A DNA stretch of 64,000 nt from Achromobacter insolitus (GTDB lineage Bacteria > Pseudomonadota > Gammaproteobacteria > Burkholderiales > Burkholderiaceae_B), in assembly GCF_002209555.1 (NCBI RefSeq), contig NZ_NJIF01000003.1:62001-126000 (forward strand). Reading direction: 5' to 3'. Made by a program: the position numbers and the translations under genes. Under the pieces are notes generated by a model. It was not told where the DNA came from and did no database searches. It saw only the letters and a program-made list of their open reading frames with translations. Positions 11,016 to 19,633 of the stretch are shown here, piece by piece (position 1 is the first letter of the stretch; each line of letters opens with the position of its first letter).

Positions 11016-11750
11016 ATGCATCTGAACCCGAAGTTAGTCTCGACCTTTGCGCCGACCGGCCGGCTGAGAGCCTCCATCAACCTGGGCAATCCCATCCTCG
11101 CGGGGCGCGACGCGTCAGGCGCGCCAGCGGGCGTTTCCGTGGATCTGGCGCGCGCCTTCGCGCAACGGCTCGACGTCCCCCTGGACCTGGTCGTGCTGGA
11201 CAGCGCCGGGGCTTCCGTGGAGACCGTGACGGGGGAAGACGCCGACATCGGCTTTTTCGCCATCGATCCCTTGCGCGCCACCGGCATTGCGTTTACCGAC
11301 GCCTATGTCCTGATCCAGGGCGCCTACCTGGTGCGCGAGGATTCTCCCTTGCGCACACTGGACGAGGTCGATCGCGGAGGGCATCGCGTCACTGTCGGGC
11401 AGGGCAGCGCATACGACCTGTATCTGACCCGTGAACTGAAGCGGGCGACCATCACGCGCGCACCTACCTCGCCTGCCGTGGTCGACACGTTTCTCGCCGA
11501 GGGCACAGACGTGGCAGCGGGCGTCCTGCAGCAGTTGGAGGCGGATGCCAGGCGGCTCCCGGGATTGAGGCTGTTGCCCGGCAGCTTCATGACCATACGC
11601 CAGGCCATGGGTGCGCCCAAGAGCCGCGGTGCGCAGGCCATGAAGGCGCTGGCGGATTTTGTTGAAGAGATGAAGGCCAGCGGTTTTGTCGGAAACGCCT
11701 TGCGCCGCCATGGCATACAAGGCGCCGCGGTGGCGCCCGCCGCAGCCTGA
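11016..11750 (+). CDS. Signal-less periplasmic-binding-protein-like protein (SBP family 3 type)
   Basis: 244 residues from ATG 11016; a GTG at 11004 would add four residues. The fold pattern of amino-acid-type binding proteins is clear: LRASINLGNPILAGRD, GVSVDLARAFAQRL and a DIGFFAIDPLRATGIAFT segment. No signal sequence or lipobox is visible with either start, so the protein probably stays in the cytoplasm, where it could be a sensor, an enzyme subunit or a metabolite buffer. It is last in the LysR-controlled operon. Confidence 0.85.
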   Translation: MHLNPKLVSTFAPTGRLRASINLGNPILAGRDASGAPAGVSVDLARAFAQRLDVPLDLVVLDSAGASVETVTGEDADIGFFAIDPLRATGIAFTDAYVLIQGAYLVREDSPLRTLDEVDRGGHRVTVGQGSAYDLYLTRELKRATITRAPTSPAVVDTFLAEGTDVAAGVLQQLEADARRLPGLRLLPGSFMTIRQAMGAPKSRGAQAMKALADFVEEMKASGFVGNALRRHGIQGAAVAPAAA

Positions 11751-11769
11751 GGAGTGCCGCATTCGGCCG

Positions 11770-12837
11770 CTAGTGAATGACGCGCGCCGTCTTGCGCGCA
11801 CGCTTGACTTCGTACATGCGGGCGTCGGCCAGGCGGACAGCGGCCTCGGCGTCCAGGCCGTTGGGGTCCAATGCGACGACGCCGACGCTGGCGCCTTCGT
11901 AGGGCACGACATGTTCGCCAAGCTGGTAGCGCCCGACCGTGGCCGCGGTGGCGCGCTCTTCCAGGGAGCGCGCGGCTTCTTCCGCATCGCCGCGTTGGGC
12001 GGCGGCGCCGTGGCCGCCATGCGGCCCGTCGCCCAAGGCCAGGGCCGGGCCCGGGCCGATCAGCACGAATTCGTCGCCGCCTAGCCGTCCCAGCATGTCC
12101 GAGCCGCGCAGGGCTGCGGCGATGCGGCGCGACACTTCCTGCAGGAACAGGTCGCCGTGCTGGTGGCCGTACACGTCATTGATGCCCTTGAAGCCGTCGA
12201 GGTCGATGACGCCCACCAGCACGCTGCCGCCTTCGCGGATGGCGCGTGCCTGCAGCCGATCCAGCGCTTCATAGATAGCGCGGCGGTTAGGCAGGCTGGT
12301 CAGCGCGTCGGTCAGCGCATAGGACATGAGCTGGACATTGGCCGCATGCAGTTGCTCCATCAGCATTTCGCGTTCCAGGAAGCCGGCGATGACGCTGGAG
12401 AACAGTTTCAGCACGGATTCCGCCTGCGGTTCGATCTGGTGCCGTCCGGCGCTGGCGGCGCACAGCGTGCCGAACAGGACGCCGTCGTCCGAGCGCACCG
12501 GCGCGCTCAGGTAGGTTTGTATGCCCAGTTGCCGCGCCGCGTCGGAATCCGGCCAGCAGCTGGAGACATCGCTGGTGCACATGCGTCCTTCGTCCAGTGC
12601 GCGCTTGCATAGCGTGTCGTCCCAGGGCACGGACAGGCCTTCGGGAATCTGGAGTTGTCCCGCATTGCGCGCGTAACGGATGTGCTGAAGATCCGCCTTC
12701 AGGTCGATGGAAGTGAGATAGGTGGATTCCAGGCCGGTCACTGCGCCCAGCATGTCCAGCAGCGGACGCGTCAGTTGTTCGACTGATTTGGCCTGCGGCA
12801 GGGCGGTCGAGAGTTCGGCAAGTATCGGATCCAGCAC
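11770..12837 (-). CDS. GAF-GGDEF diguanylate cyclase
   Basis: 355 residues from a GTG at 12837 that has GGAG six bases upstream; an ATG at 12915 would add 26 poorly conserved-looking residues. An N-terminal GAF domain (about 20-160, with SSCWPDSDAARQLGIQTYLS) senses an unknown ligand. The GGDEF domain (about 175-350) has an intact active site LGRLGGDEFVLIG and an inhibitory I-site RGSD five residues before it, so it should make cyclic-di-GMP and be product-inhibited. No EAL domain is present. It is cytoplasmic, with no membrane segment. It converges with the previous operon, 19 bases apart. Confidence 0.93.
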   Translation of the reverse strand: MLDPILAELSTALPQAKSVEQLTRPLLDMLGAVTGLESTYLTSIDLKADLQHIRYARNAGQLQIPEGLSVPWDDTLCKRALDEGRMCTSDVSSCWPDSDAARQLGIQTYLSAPVRSDDGVLFGTLCAASAGRHQIEPQAESVLKLFSSVIAGFLEREMLMEQLHAANVQLMSYALTDALTSLPNRRAIYEALDRLQARAIREGGSVLVGVIDLDGFKGINDVYGHQHGDLFLQEVSRRIAAALRGSDMLGRLGGDEFVLIGPGPALALGDGPHGGHGAAAQRGDAEEAARSLEERATAATVGRYQLGEHVVPYEGASVGVVALDPNGLDAEAAVRLADARMYEVKRARKTARVIH

Positions 12838-13022
12838 GGTGTCTCCGGGATGGGTGGGCGTAGGGAGTCGAAGCCCATTCTTCCAAGACGGAGCGCGGGC
12901 CGGCATGCCCTTCATTATGCACGCAGGGCGATGGGTTGCATGGAACCCGTCCGCGGTACTACCCTGGACTTTCTACACGCGGCGGCCGGCCTCGATGCGT
13001 AGCGGTCGCCAGGGAGGCAGGC

Positions 13023-13844
13023 ATGCAGCACGCGACGGAACTGCGCGGCCGGGTGGCCGTGGTGACAGGGGCATCCTCCGGCATCGGCCGGGCCACCGCG
13101 ATCGCGCTGGCGGCGGCTGGCGCGCAAGTGGTGATCAATCATCGCGCGGGTGGCGATTCCCAGGGGCGCGCGGCGGCGGTCGCCGAGGCAATACAACGCC
13201 AGGGCGGGACCGCCGTCACCGCGGCCGCCGACATCGCCAAGGAGGCCGAGGTGGATCACCTGTTTGCGCAGGCGCTTCAGCACTACGGCCGGCTCGACAT
13301 CCTGGTCAACAATGCGGGCATCGAGCACGCATCACCCATAGCGGACATGGCGCTGGCCGATTGGCAGCGCGTCATCGACGTGAACCTCACGGGGCATTTC
13401 CTCTGCGCCCGCGCCGCGGCCAGGGTGTTCCAGTCGCAGCCGCCGGACCCGGCGCGCCAGGGGGTGGCCCTGGGCAATATCCTCTTCATCAGTTCCGTTC
13501 ACGAAGTCATTCCCTGGGCTTTCCAGGTGAATTACGCGGCGTCCAAAGGCGGCGTTTCCATGCTGATGAAATCCCTGGCCCAGGAGTTGGCGCCCGCCAG
13601 GATACGCGTCAATTCCATCGCGCCAGGCGCCATACGCACCGCCATCAACCAGCCGGCGTGGGATACACCCGAAAGCCTCGCCAAGCTGCTGAAGCTGATT
13701 CCCTATGGCCGCATCGGCGAGCCGGAAGATGTGGCGCGCGCGGCGGTATGGCTGGCGAGCGACGCTTCGGACTACGTTACCGGCACGACCTTGTTCGTCG
13801 ACGGCGGCATGACCCTGTATCCCGAATTCCGGGGGGCGGGCTAG
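13023..13844 (+). CDS. SDR-family oxidoreductase (glucose 1-dehydrogenase type)
   Basis: 273 residues from ATG 13023, with GGAGGCAGG just upstream. The Rossmann motif TGASSGIG (residues 17-24), NNAG, catalytic Ser in ISSVHEV, YxxxK as YAASKGG, and a C-terminal GRIGEPEDVARAAVWLAS identify a classical SDR. The sequence most resembles glucose 1-dehydrogenases used with GH15 enzymes. Stop and the start of the GH15 gene are 17 bases apart, so the two are probably one unit acting on sugar released by the glycosidase. Substrate is inferred from linkage. Confidence 0.93.
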   Translation: MQHATELRGRVAVVTGASSGIGRATAIALAAAGAQVVINHRAGGDSQGRAAAVAEAIQRQGGTAVTAAADIAKEAEVDHLFAQALQHYGRLDILVNNAGIEHASPIADMALADWQRVIDVNLTGHFLCARAAARVFQSQPPDPARQGVALGNILFISSVHEVIPWAFQVNYAASKGGVSMLMKSLAQELAPARIRVNSIAPGAIRTAINQPAWDTPESLAKLLKLIPYGRIGEPEDVARAAVWLASDASDYVTGTTLFVDGGMTLYPEFRGAG

Positions 13845-13861
13845 GGCCCGCGTGCAAAGCC

Positions 13862-15679
13862 ATGTCCAAGCCGCTGGAAGACTACGGATTGATCGGCAAC
13901 ATGCTGTCGGCCGCGTTGGTGGCGCGCGACGGATCCATCGACTGGCTGTGTCTGCCTCACTTTGATTCCCCCGCATGCTTTGCCGCGCTGTTGGGAGACG
14001 AGCGGCACGGACATTGGCGCATCGCGCCGCATGCGCGCAACTGCACGGTGTCGCGCCGCTACGTGCCCGACACGGCGGTGCTGGAAACGCGCTACGAAAC
14101 CAGTTCGGGCACGGCGCTGCTGTACGACTTCATGCCCTTGAGCGACGACGACGAGCGCGCCGACGTGGTGCGCATCGTGCGCGGCGAATCCGGGCACGTG
14201 CAGATGGACATGGAGATGGTGCTGCGCTTTAACTACGGGCAGGCCGTGCCCTGGGTGCGCCGGCGCGACTACGGCCTGAGTGCCATCGCCGGCCCGGACG
14301 CGGTGGAACTGCACACGCCGGTGGATCTTGCCGGACACGAACTGACTACCACGGCGCGCTTCACCGTGCATCCGGGCCGGGTGGTGCCGTTCACGCTCTC
14401 TTATCACCGGTCGCACCGCACGCCGCACTTCGTGCCTGACCGCGTGGAAAGCATGGACCGCACAATCTCCTGGTGGCAGGAATGGGCCAAACGCTGCCGC
14501 TGGGAGGGGGGCGACGAACGGCGCGACGCCGTGGTGCGGTCGCTGATCACCCTCAAGCTGCTGACCTTCCATCCCACCGGCGGCATCATCGCCGCGCCTA
14601 CGACCTCGCTGCCCGAGGCGCTGGGCGGCACCCGTAACTGGGATTACCGGCATTGCTGGCTGCGCGATTCGGCGCTGACCCTGTATGCATTGCTCAATGC
14701 CGGTTACCGGGAGGAGGCCGAGGCCTGGCGCCAATGGCTGTTGCGGGCCGTGGCCGGCCACCCCGATCAACTGCAGATCATGTACGGCATTGCAGGCGAG
14801 CGCTGGCTGCCCGAACTGGAGATCCCGTGGTTGCCGGGCTACGAGGGCAGCCTGCCGGTGCGCCGCGGCAACGGCGCCGCTGGCCAGAGCCAGTTGGATG
14901 TCTACGGAGAACTCATCGAAACCCTCTATGCCGCGCGGGCGGCCGACCTTGCGCCGCTGGCCGAAGCATGGCGGCTCCAGAATGTGCTGCTGGAGCCTTT
15001 GCGGGACCGTTGGAAGGAACTGGATCATGGCATCTGGGAGGTGCGGGGAGAACGTCGCGCCTTTACGCATTCGCGGCTGATGTGCTGGGTGGCGTTCGAC
15101 CGCGCGGTGCAGTCCTGCGTGCGCTTCGGGCTGCGCGGGCCGCAGGACGAGTGGCAGCGCCTTGCCGACCGCATCCACGCGGACATCTGCAAACACGGCT
15201 ACAACCCGGCTCGCGGCAGCTTCGTACAAAGCTATGGATCGGACGAGCTGGATGCCAGCCTGTTGCTCATTCCCCAAGTGGGTTTCCTGCCCGCCGACGA
15301 TCCCCGCGTGACTGGCACGGTGCGCGCCATCGAGCGCGAGCTGCTGCGCGACGGCCTGTTGTTGCGCTATTCCACTCAGCATGCGAGTGACGGCCTGCCC
15401 GGAGACGAAGGGGTGTTCCTGGCCTGCAGCTTCTGGCTGGCCGACGCCTACGTCATGCAGGGCCGGATCGAGGACGCCGAACGCCTGTTCGAACGGTTGC
15501 TGGCCCTGCGCAATGACCTGGGCCTGCTGGCGGAGGAATACGACGTCGGCCGGCGTCGCCTGGTGGGTAACTTCCCGCAAGGCTTCTCCCATATCGGGTT
15601 GGTGAACACGGCGTACAACCTGAGCCGCGCCAGCGGTCCCGCGCGTCAGCGTTCCGAGCAGGACGCGCCGCGTGAGTAG
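13862..15679 (+). CDS. Glycoside hydrolase family 15 protein (glucoamylase/trehalase-like)
   Basis: 605 residues. The N-terminal beta-sandwich begins with the family signature [20 protein letters not shown], followed by the (alpha/alpha)6 barrel. The motif [17 protein letters not shown] is diagnostic; probable catalytic acids are the Glu in [15 protein letters not shown] and the Glu in [12 protein letters not shown]. No signal peptide, so it acts in the cytoplasm on trehalose, glycogen fragments or similar alpha-glucans. It is paired with the upstream SDR. Upstream open frame to 12722 is an accidental extension and was ignored. Confidence 0.94.
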   Translation: MSKPLEDYGLIGNMLSAALVARDGSIDWLCLPHFDSPACFAALLGDERHGHWRIAPHARNCTVSRRYVPDTAVLETRYETSSGTALLYDFMPLSDDDERADVVRIVRGESGHVQMDMEMVLRFNYGQAVPWVRRRDYGLSAIAGPDAVELHTPVDLAGHELTTTARFTVHPGRVVPFTLSYHRSHRTPHFVPDRVESMDRTISWWQEWAKRCRWEGGDERRDAVVRSLITLKLLTFHPTGGIIAAPTTSLPEALGGTRNWDYRHCWLRDSALTLYALLNAGYREEAEAWRQWLLRAVAGHPDQLQIMYGIAGERWLPELEIPWLPGYEGSLPVRRGNGAAGQSQLDVYGELIETLYAARAADLAPLAEAWRLQNVLLEPLRDRWKELDHGIWEVRGERRAFTHSRLMCWVAFDRAVQSCVRFGLRGPQDEWQRLADRIHADICKHGYNPARGSFVQSYGSDELDASLLLIPQVGFLPADDPRVTGTVRAIERELLRDGLLLRYSTQHASDGLPGDEGVFLACSFWLADAYVMQGRIEDAERLFERLLALRNDLGLLAEEYDVGRRRLVGNFPQGFSHIGLVNTAYNLSRASGPARQRSEQDAPRE

Positions 15680-15824
15680 GCCCGCCCACGGTGGCGTCCA
15701 GCGCGTGCTGGCCGGGCCTGCCGCGGTGTATCCTGGCGTTCATGCGGCGCCCGCGGGCCGGGCCCGACCTCGCAGAACAGAGCAGGCCGAGCAACGGCCG
15801 CCACCGTACCCAGGAGAGACAGGC

Positions 15825-16952
15825 ATGCTTTTGACGGAAGAACAGCAAAGCGTTCAGGAAATGGCGCGCCGTTTTGCGCAGGAGCGCTTGGCGCCCAACT
15901 CGGAGCGCTGGGACCACGAACATCACTATCCCGCCGACGCCATCGCCGAAATGGCGCAGCTGGGCTTCTTCGGCATGCTGGTGCCCGAGGCGTGGGACGG
16001 CAATGACAGCGGCTATATCTCGTATGCGGTCGCGCTGGAGGAGATCGCGGCCGGCAACGGGGCCTGCTCCACCATCATGAGCGTGCATAACTCGGTCGCC
16101 TGCATGCCCATCCTGAAGTTCGGCACCGACGCGCAAAAAGAGCAGTTCCTGCGGCCGCTCGCGACCGGCGAGCACATTGGCGCCTTTGCGCTCACCGAGC
16201 CCCAGGCGGGGTCGGATGCCAGCAGCCTGCATACCCGGGCGCGCCGCGACGGCGACGACTACATACTGAACGGTGCCAAACAGTTCATCACCTCCGGGCG
16301 TAGCGGCCAGGTCGTGATCGTGTTCGCGGTTACCGACCCCGAAGCAGGCAAGCGCGGCATTTCCGCGTTCATTGTGCCTACCGATACTCCGGGCTACAAA
16401 GTCCTGCGGGTGGAGGACAAGCTGGGCCAGCATGCTTCGGACACCTGCCAGATCGCGTTCGAGGACATGCGTATCCCGGCCGCCTACCGGCTGGGCGCGG
16501 AAGGCGAGGGCTACAAGATCGCCCTGTCCAACCTGGAGGGCGGGCGCATCGGCATCGCCTCCCAATCCGTCGGCATGGCGCGCGCGGCATTCGAATGCGC
16601 GCGAGACTACGCGCGCGACCGGCAGGCCTTCGGCAAACCCATCATGGAGCATCAGGCGGTTTCCTTCCGCCTGGCCGACATGGCAACGCAGATACACGCG
16701 GCGCGCCAGATGGTGCTGCACGCGGCGGCGCTGCGCGAAGCCGGCAGGCCGGCGCTGACCGAAGCGTCCATGGCCAAGCTGTTTGCTTCCGAAATGGCCG
16801 AGAAGGTATGTTCCGCCGCCATCCAGACCTTGGGCGGCTACGGTTACCTGAAGGATTTTCCGGTGGAACGCATTTACCGCGACGTGCGCGTGTGCCAGAT
16901 CTATGAAGGCACGAGCGACATCCAGCGCCTGGTCATCGCCCGTAGTCTGTAG
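15825..16952 (+). CDS. Acyl-CoA dehydrogenase
   Basis: 375 residues from ATG 15825, with AGGAGAGACAGG upstream. FAD-binding and acyl-CoA signatures are present ([14 protein letters not shown] and a C-terminal [23 protein letters not shown]). The Glu of IYEGTSDIQ is the catalytic base in short- and medium-chain enzymes, so it should oxidise a short or branched acyl-CoA to the enoyl-CoA and pass electrons to ETF. A 145-base gap separates it from the GH15 gene, so it may have its own promoter. The exact chain length preference is open. Confidence 0.95.
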   Translation: MLLTEEQQSVQEMARRFAQERLAPNSERWDHEHHYPADAIAEMAQLGFFGMLVPEAWDGNDSGYISYAVALEEIAAGNGACSTIMSVHNSVACMPILKFGTDAQKEQFLRPLATGEHIGAFALTEPQAGSDASSLHTRARRDGDDYILNGAKQFITSGRSGQVVIVFAVTDPEAGKRGISAFIVPTDTPGYKVLRVEDKLGQHASDTCQIAFEDMRIPAAYRLGAEGEGYKIALSNLEGGRIGIASQSVGMARAAFECARDYARDRQAFGKPIMEHQAVSFRLADMATQIHAARQMVLHAAALREAGRPALTEASMAKLFASEMAEKVCSAAIQTLGGYGYLKDFPVERIYRDVRVCQIYEGTSDIQRLVIARSL

Positions 16953-16971
16953 GGACGGTGGCGCCAGGCCC

Positions 16972-17343
16972 CTAGGCCGGCCGGCGCCGGCCGCGCCTGG
17001 CCCACAGCGTGTAGATGACGATATTGCCCACGATCAGCAGCGCGGCAAGCACGATCTGCGTTTTGCGAGTGATGCCTTCGGGGTAGATGAGCCCCAGCAG
17101 ATAGTGTTCGATGAAGCCGCCGGCATAGCCTTGCTGGCCGGCCTGCTGCCGCAGGGAAATCTCCAGCGGCGTCAGCGGGCAGATCCAGCCCATGCCTATC
17201 ACCAGCGCGCCCCAGGCCAGCGCCGGCCAATGCAGATAGGCGATCCAACGCTTCCACAGCGCCAGCAAGCCGCCGAACACCACGAAGGCAACGAAGAGGC
17301 CGTGCACCATGAGCACGAGGTCGGCGAGCAGGCGGTAGCTCAT
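16972..17343 (-). CDS. DUF2784-type small membrane protein
   Basis: 123 residues with four predicted membrane spans: about 8-27 (LVLMVHGLFVAFVVFGGLLAL), 40-55, 72-90 and 97-114. The pattern W-hwP-LaWGalVIgMGWICPLTPLE is typical of DUF2784, a family without assigned function. Last gene of a minus-strand run that starts with the DUF502 gene; only 13 bases separate it from the Mrr-like gene, which suggests co-transcription. It converges on the acyl-CoA dehydrogenase. Confidence 0.88.
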   Translation of the reverse strand: MSYRLLADLVLMVHGLFVAFVVFGGLLALWKRWIAYLHWPALAWGALVIGMGWICPLTPLEISLRQQAGQQGYAGGFIEHYLLGLIYPEGITRKTQIVLAALLIVGNIVIYTLWARRGRRRPA

Positions 17344-17356
17344 GGCCGTGCTCGGC

Positions 17357-17932
17357 TTACGGTTTGAGGTCCCGCAGCAGCTTGGCCAGTTCCGGCGCGG
17401 TCATCAGCGACACGCCCTGCGACCGGGCGTACTGCAGCGCATTGTCCGAGACTTCGCCCAGCGCTATGTAGATGGCTTCGCGCGCGCCGCGTTTTTCGCG
17501 TGTGGCCTGCAGCTCGCGCAGGGGCTCGACGCCGACGCGGGCCGCTTTCCACCGCTTGGCGCTGACCAGGGCGACGTGGCCGTCCTTGCTCAGCGCGAAG
17601 TCGGCGCCGGGCAGCTGCAGGCGCTGCACTTCGCAGCCATCGCGGCGGAATCCGGCTTCAACCGTGCGCGAAAAATCCGCCCACGACATGCCGGCCGCGG
17701 CCTCGGCCACCGCTTGCACCCGCGCGTTCGAGGGCGAGCGCAGCTGCTTGTAGGCCGCCATGATGGCGATGACGGCGAACGGCACCGCCGCGAATACGCC
17801 CATCGCCGCGTACTCCAAGGGCAGCGCCGCGAAGCCCGCCGCCGACAGCAACACGGCGACGCCGGCGCTCATCCACCACGGCGAGCGCAGCAGCACGGCA
17901 AAGATGGAGTTCTGGGACATCTTGAATTTCAT
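17357..17932 (-). CDS. Membrane-anchored Mrr-like restriction-endonuclease-fold protein
   Basis: 191 residues. Two adjacent N-terminal hydrophobic segments (about 20-36 and 42-60) are followed by a Mrr_cat-type domain (about 78-190) with FSRTVEAGFRRDGCEV and a PD-(D/E)xK-like core: D111 in PGADFAL and K126 in VSAKRWK. The residue before the lysine dyad is Ser124 where Mrr nucleases normally have Glu or Gln, so catalysis may be lost or altered. No methyltransferase partner is nearby, so it is not a restriction-modification gene; topoisomerase-like membrane Mrr relatives are common housekeeping proteins. Confidence 0.85.
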   Translation of the reverse strand: MKFKMSQNSIFAVLLRSPWWMSAGVAVLLSAAGFAALPLEYAAMGVFAAVPFAVIAIMAAYKQLRSPSNARVQAVAEAAAGMSWADFSRTVEAGFRRDGCEVQRLQLPGADFALSKDGHVALVSAKRWKAARVGVEPLRELQATREKRGAREAIYIALGEVSDNALQYARSQGVSLMTAPELAKLLRDLKP

Positions 17933-17965
17933 GGCGGCTCGCGGGGTTGCTGTGGTGAAAGGGTT

Positions 17966-18211
17966 TCAGGCGTCCTGGCCGCCGGAGCCAGAAGCGCGCA
18001 CGACGATGCGCACGTCGCCGCAGGTGACAATCTGCCCGGCGCGGATCTTTGCCGTCTTGCGGCTTTCCACCACGCCGCCCACGCTGACGTGGCCTTCGGC
18101 CACGAGCATCTTGCCCGCGCCACCGCTGTCGCATACGCCCGTGGCCTTGAGCAGCTGGTTGACTTCTATATAGGGGCTGCCTTCGGCCAGCGTGAATTCA
18201 ATGATGGGCAT
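17966..18211 (-). CDS. Small S4-type RNA-binding protein (YbcJ/RlbA-like)
   Basis: 81 residues from the ATG at 18211, which matches the family start (MPIIEFTLAEGSPYIEVNQLLK); an upstream in-frame start would add 23 unlikely residues. The S4 RNA-binding motif VCDSGGAGKMLVAEGHVSVGG is recognisable, and the whole protein is one S4 domain. It is cytoplasmic and presumably binds structured RNA or ribosomes; a more specific role is not known. It sits between the Mrr-like and DUF502 genes on the same strand. Confidence 0.92.
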   Translation of the reverse strand: MPIIEFTLAEGSPYIEVNQLLKATGVCDSGGAGKMLVAEGHVSVGGVVESRKTAKIRAGQIVTCGDVRIVVRASGSGGQDA

Positions 18212-18242
18212 ATCGTGTCTGTCGTAGGGGGAGAGGGGACGT

Positions 18243-18914
18243 TCAGGGCTGGCTGCCGCCCGGGGCGCCGCCCGGCGCATCGGCCGGAGGTTCCTGAGCG
18301 GGCGGGCGGCTGGTGTTGTTGGGGGTTTCGGCGCGCGCCATCCAGGCGATCAGGGAGGAGCGCATGGCTTCTTCCACGGACATCTGGATGGGCTGCACCC
18401 ATTCTTGCGGCACGAACACCGTGTAGCCGCCAATCATGTAACCCATGGGCAGGTACACGGCCACGCGTTCGCCCTGGGTGAATCCTTCAGGCAGGCCTTC
18501 CATGTTGCGGCGCGTGACCAGGCCCACCAGTTCCATCTGCTGGCCCGGCACGCGCAGGATCACGACCTGCTGGGCGGTGTTCTTGGAGCTGGGCGAGAAA
18601 TAATCCGCGAAGCTCTTCAGCGAAGAGTAGATGCTCTTGACCACCGGCAGGTTGGTGAACGGCATTTCCAGCAGCACCAGCACGCGTTGCACGCGCTCTT
18701 TGGACACCAGGTAGCCGATGGCGAGAATGCCCAATATGCCTAGCGCCAGGCCCATGCCGGGCACATAGAACCCGCCGATGAAGGGCCGCAGGAACGTCAG
18801 CGCCACGGCTTCGGTCCAGGCCAGGAAGATATAGAGCAGGTAGATCGTCAGCGCCAGCGGCAGGACGGTGATCAATCCGCGGAAGAAGTACTTGTAGAGG
18901 CGAGTCATGGACAT
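18243..18914 (-). CDS. DUF502-family inner-membrane protein
   Basis: 223 residues from the ATG at 18914. Two transmembrane helices flank a short loop (about 8-30, FFRGLITVLPLALTIYLLYI, and about 55-75, GMGLALGILGILAIGYLV). The family motifs LPVVKSIYSSLKSF and GYTVFVPQEWVQP follow, and the tail is Pro/Gly-rich. DUF502 proteins are widespread in beta- and gammaproteobacteria with no proven function. First gene of the minus-strand run down to 16972; the gaps of 13 to 33 bases support an operon. Confidence 0.93.
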   Translation of the reverse strand: MSMTRLYKYFFRGLITVLPLALTIYLLYIFLAWTEAVALTFLRPFIGGFYVPGMGLALGILGILAIGYLVSKERVQRVLVLLEMPFTNLPVVKSIYSSLKSFADYFSPSSKNTAQQVVILRVPGQQMELVGLVTRRNMEGLPEGFTQGERVAVYLPMGYMIGGYTVFVPQEWVQPIQMSVEEAMRSSLIAWMARAETPNNTSRPPAQEPPADAPGGAPGGSQP

Positions 18915-19030
18915 AGGCAAATAAATTAGGGTCGGATTACGCGGCAATGGCACGCGCCGAGGGGTCGCCAGCATAGCAGCCAGCGCCGGATCGGCCGGTA
19001 ACAAACGGCGTGCGGCCCGCTGCGGCGGCG

Positions 19031-19498
19031 CTAGCGGTCCACGGGGAGGTACAGGGTCTCCTTGATTTCCTCCATGACCACGTAGCTGCGGGATTCGGCG
19101 GACGCGGGCAGGCGCTTGAGGATTTCGCCGAGGAGACGGCGGTATTCATTCATTTCAGTCAGGCGGGCCTTGACCAGGTAATCGAAGTCGCCGGACACCA
19201 GGTGGCATTCCATGACTTCGGGCACATACAGCAGCTCTTTCTTGACCTTGTCGAAGACGTCGCCCGATTTGGCCGACAGCTTGATCTCCAGGAAGACGAG
19301 CAGGTTCTTGCCCAGCGCCGCCGGGTTGACGCGCGCATGGTAACCCGTGATGACGCCTTCCCGCTCCATGCGCTTGATGCGGTCGGAGCAGGGGGTGGCG
19401 GAAAGGCTGATCCGGTCGGCCAGTTCGGTGACGGAAATGCGGCCTTCCCGCTGCAGGATATCCAGGATTTTCAGGTCGATACGGTCTAGCTCGCGCAT
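19031..19498 (-). CDS. Lrp/AsnC-family transcriptional regulator of D-amino-acid catabolism
   Basis: 155 residues. N-terminal helix-turn-helix VTELADRISLSATPCSDRIKR (about 23-42) and a C-terminal RAM ligand-binding domain with VMECHLVSGDFDYLVKAR. It faces dadA across 135 bases that contain a long inverted repeat, so it is very likely the local activator (DadR-like), responding to L-alanine or another amino acid. Other Lrp-type roles are possible, but adjacency is the classic arrangement. Confidence 0.95.
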   Translation of the reverse strand: MRELDRIDLKILDILQREGRISVTELADRISLSATPCSDRIKRMEREGVITGYHARVNPAALGKNLLVFLEIKLSAKSGDVFDKVKKELLYVPEVMECHLVSGDFDYLVKARLTEMNEYRRLLGEILKRLPASAESRSYVVMEEIKETLYLPVDR

Positions 19499-19536
19499 TT
19501 CACTTTTGGCGGTGGAAAAACGGGATGGTCCCGAGA

Positions 19537-19571
19537 AAAAGCACTGTCAAAGAAAAATCTTCAGTGCTTTT
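19537..19571. promoter_or_regulatory. Inverted repeat, candidate Lrp-type operator of dadA
   Basis: AAAAGCACTG (19537-19546) and CAGTGCTTTT (19562-19571) form a perfect 10-bp dyad with a 15-base spacer; arm centres are 25 bases apart. It lies between the divergent regulator and dadA, 62 bases before the dadA ATG. Confidence 0.6.
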
Positions 19572-19633
19572 CACTGCTGAGAGGCTCATAGACTACCGAA
19601 ATTCCTGAACAAAACCAATCATCGGAAAGAATC

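Noticed and set aside
12722..13861. Upstream extension of the GH15 frame
   Set aside because: Runs antisense to the diguanylate cyclase and through the SDR gene in another frame; product is low complexity. The family start at 13862 is clear.
17357..17932. Restriction-modification locus
   Set aside because: The Mrr-like protein has no methylase or specificity gene nearby and carries membrane helices; a defence role is not supported.
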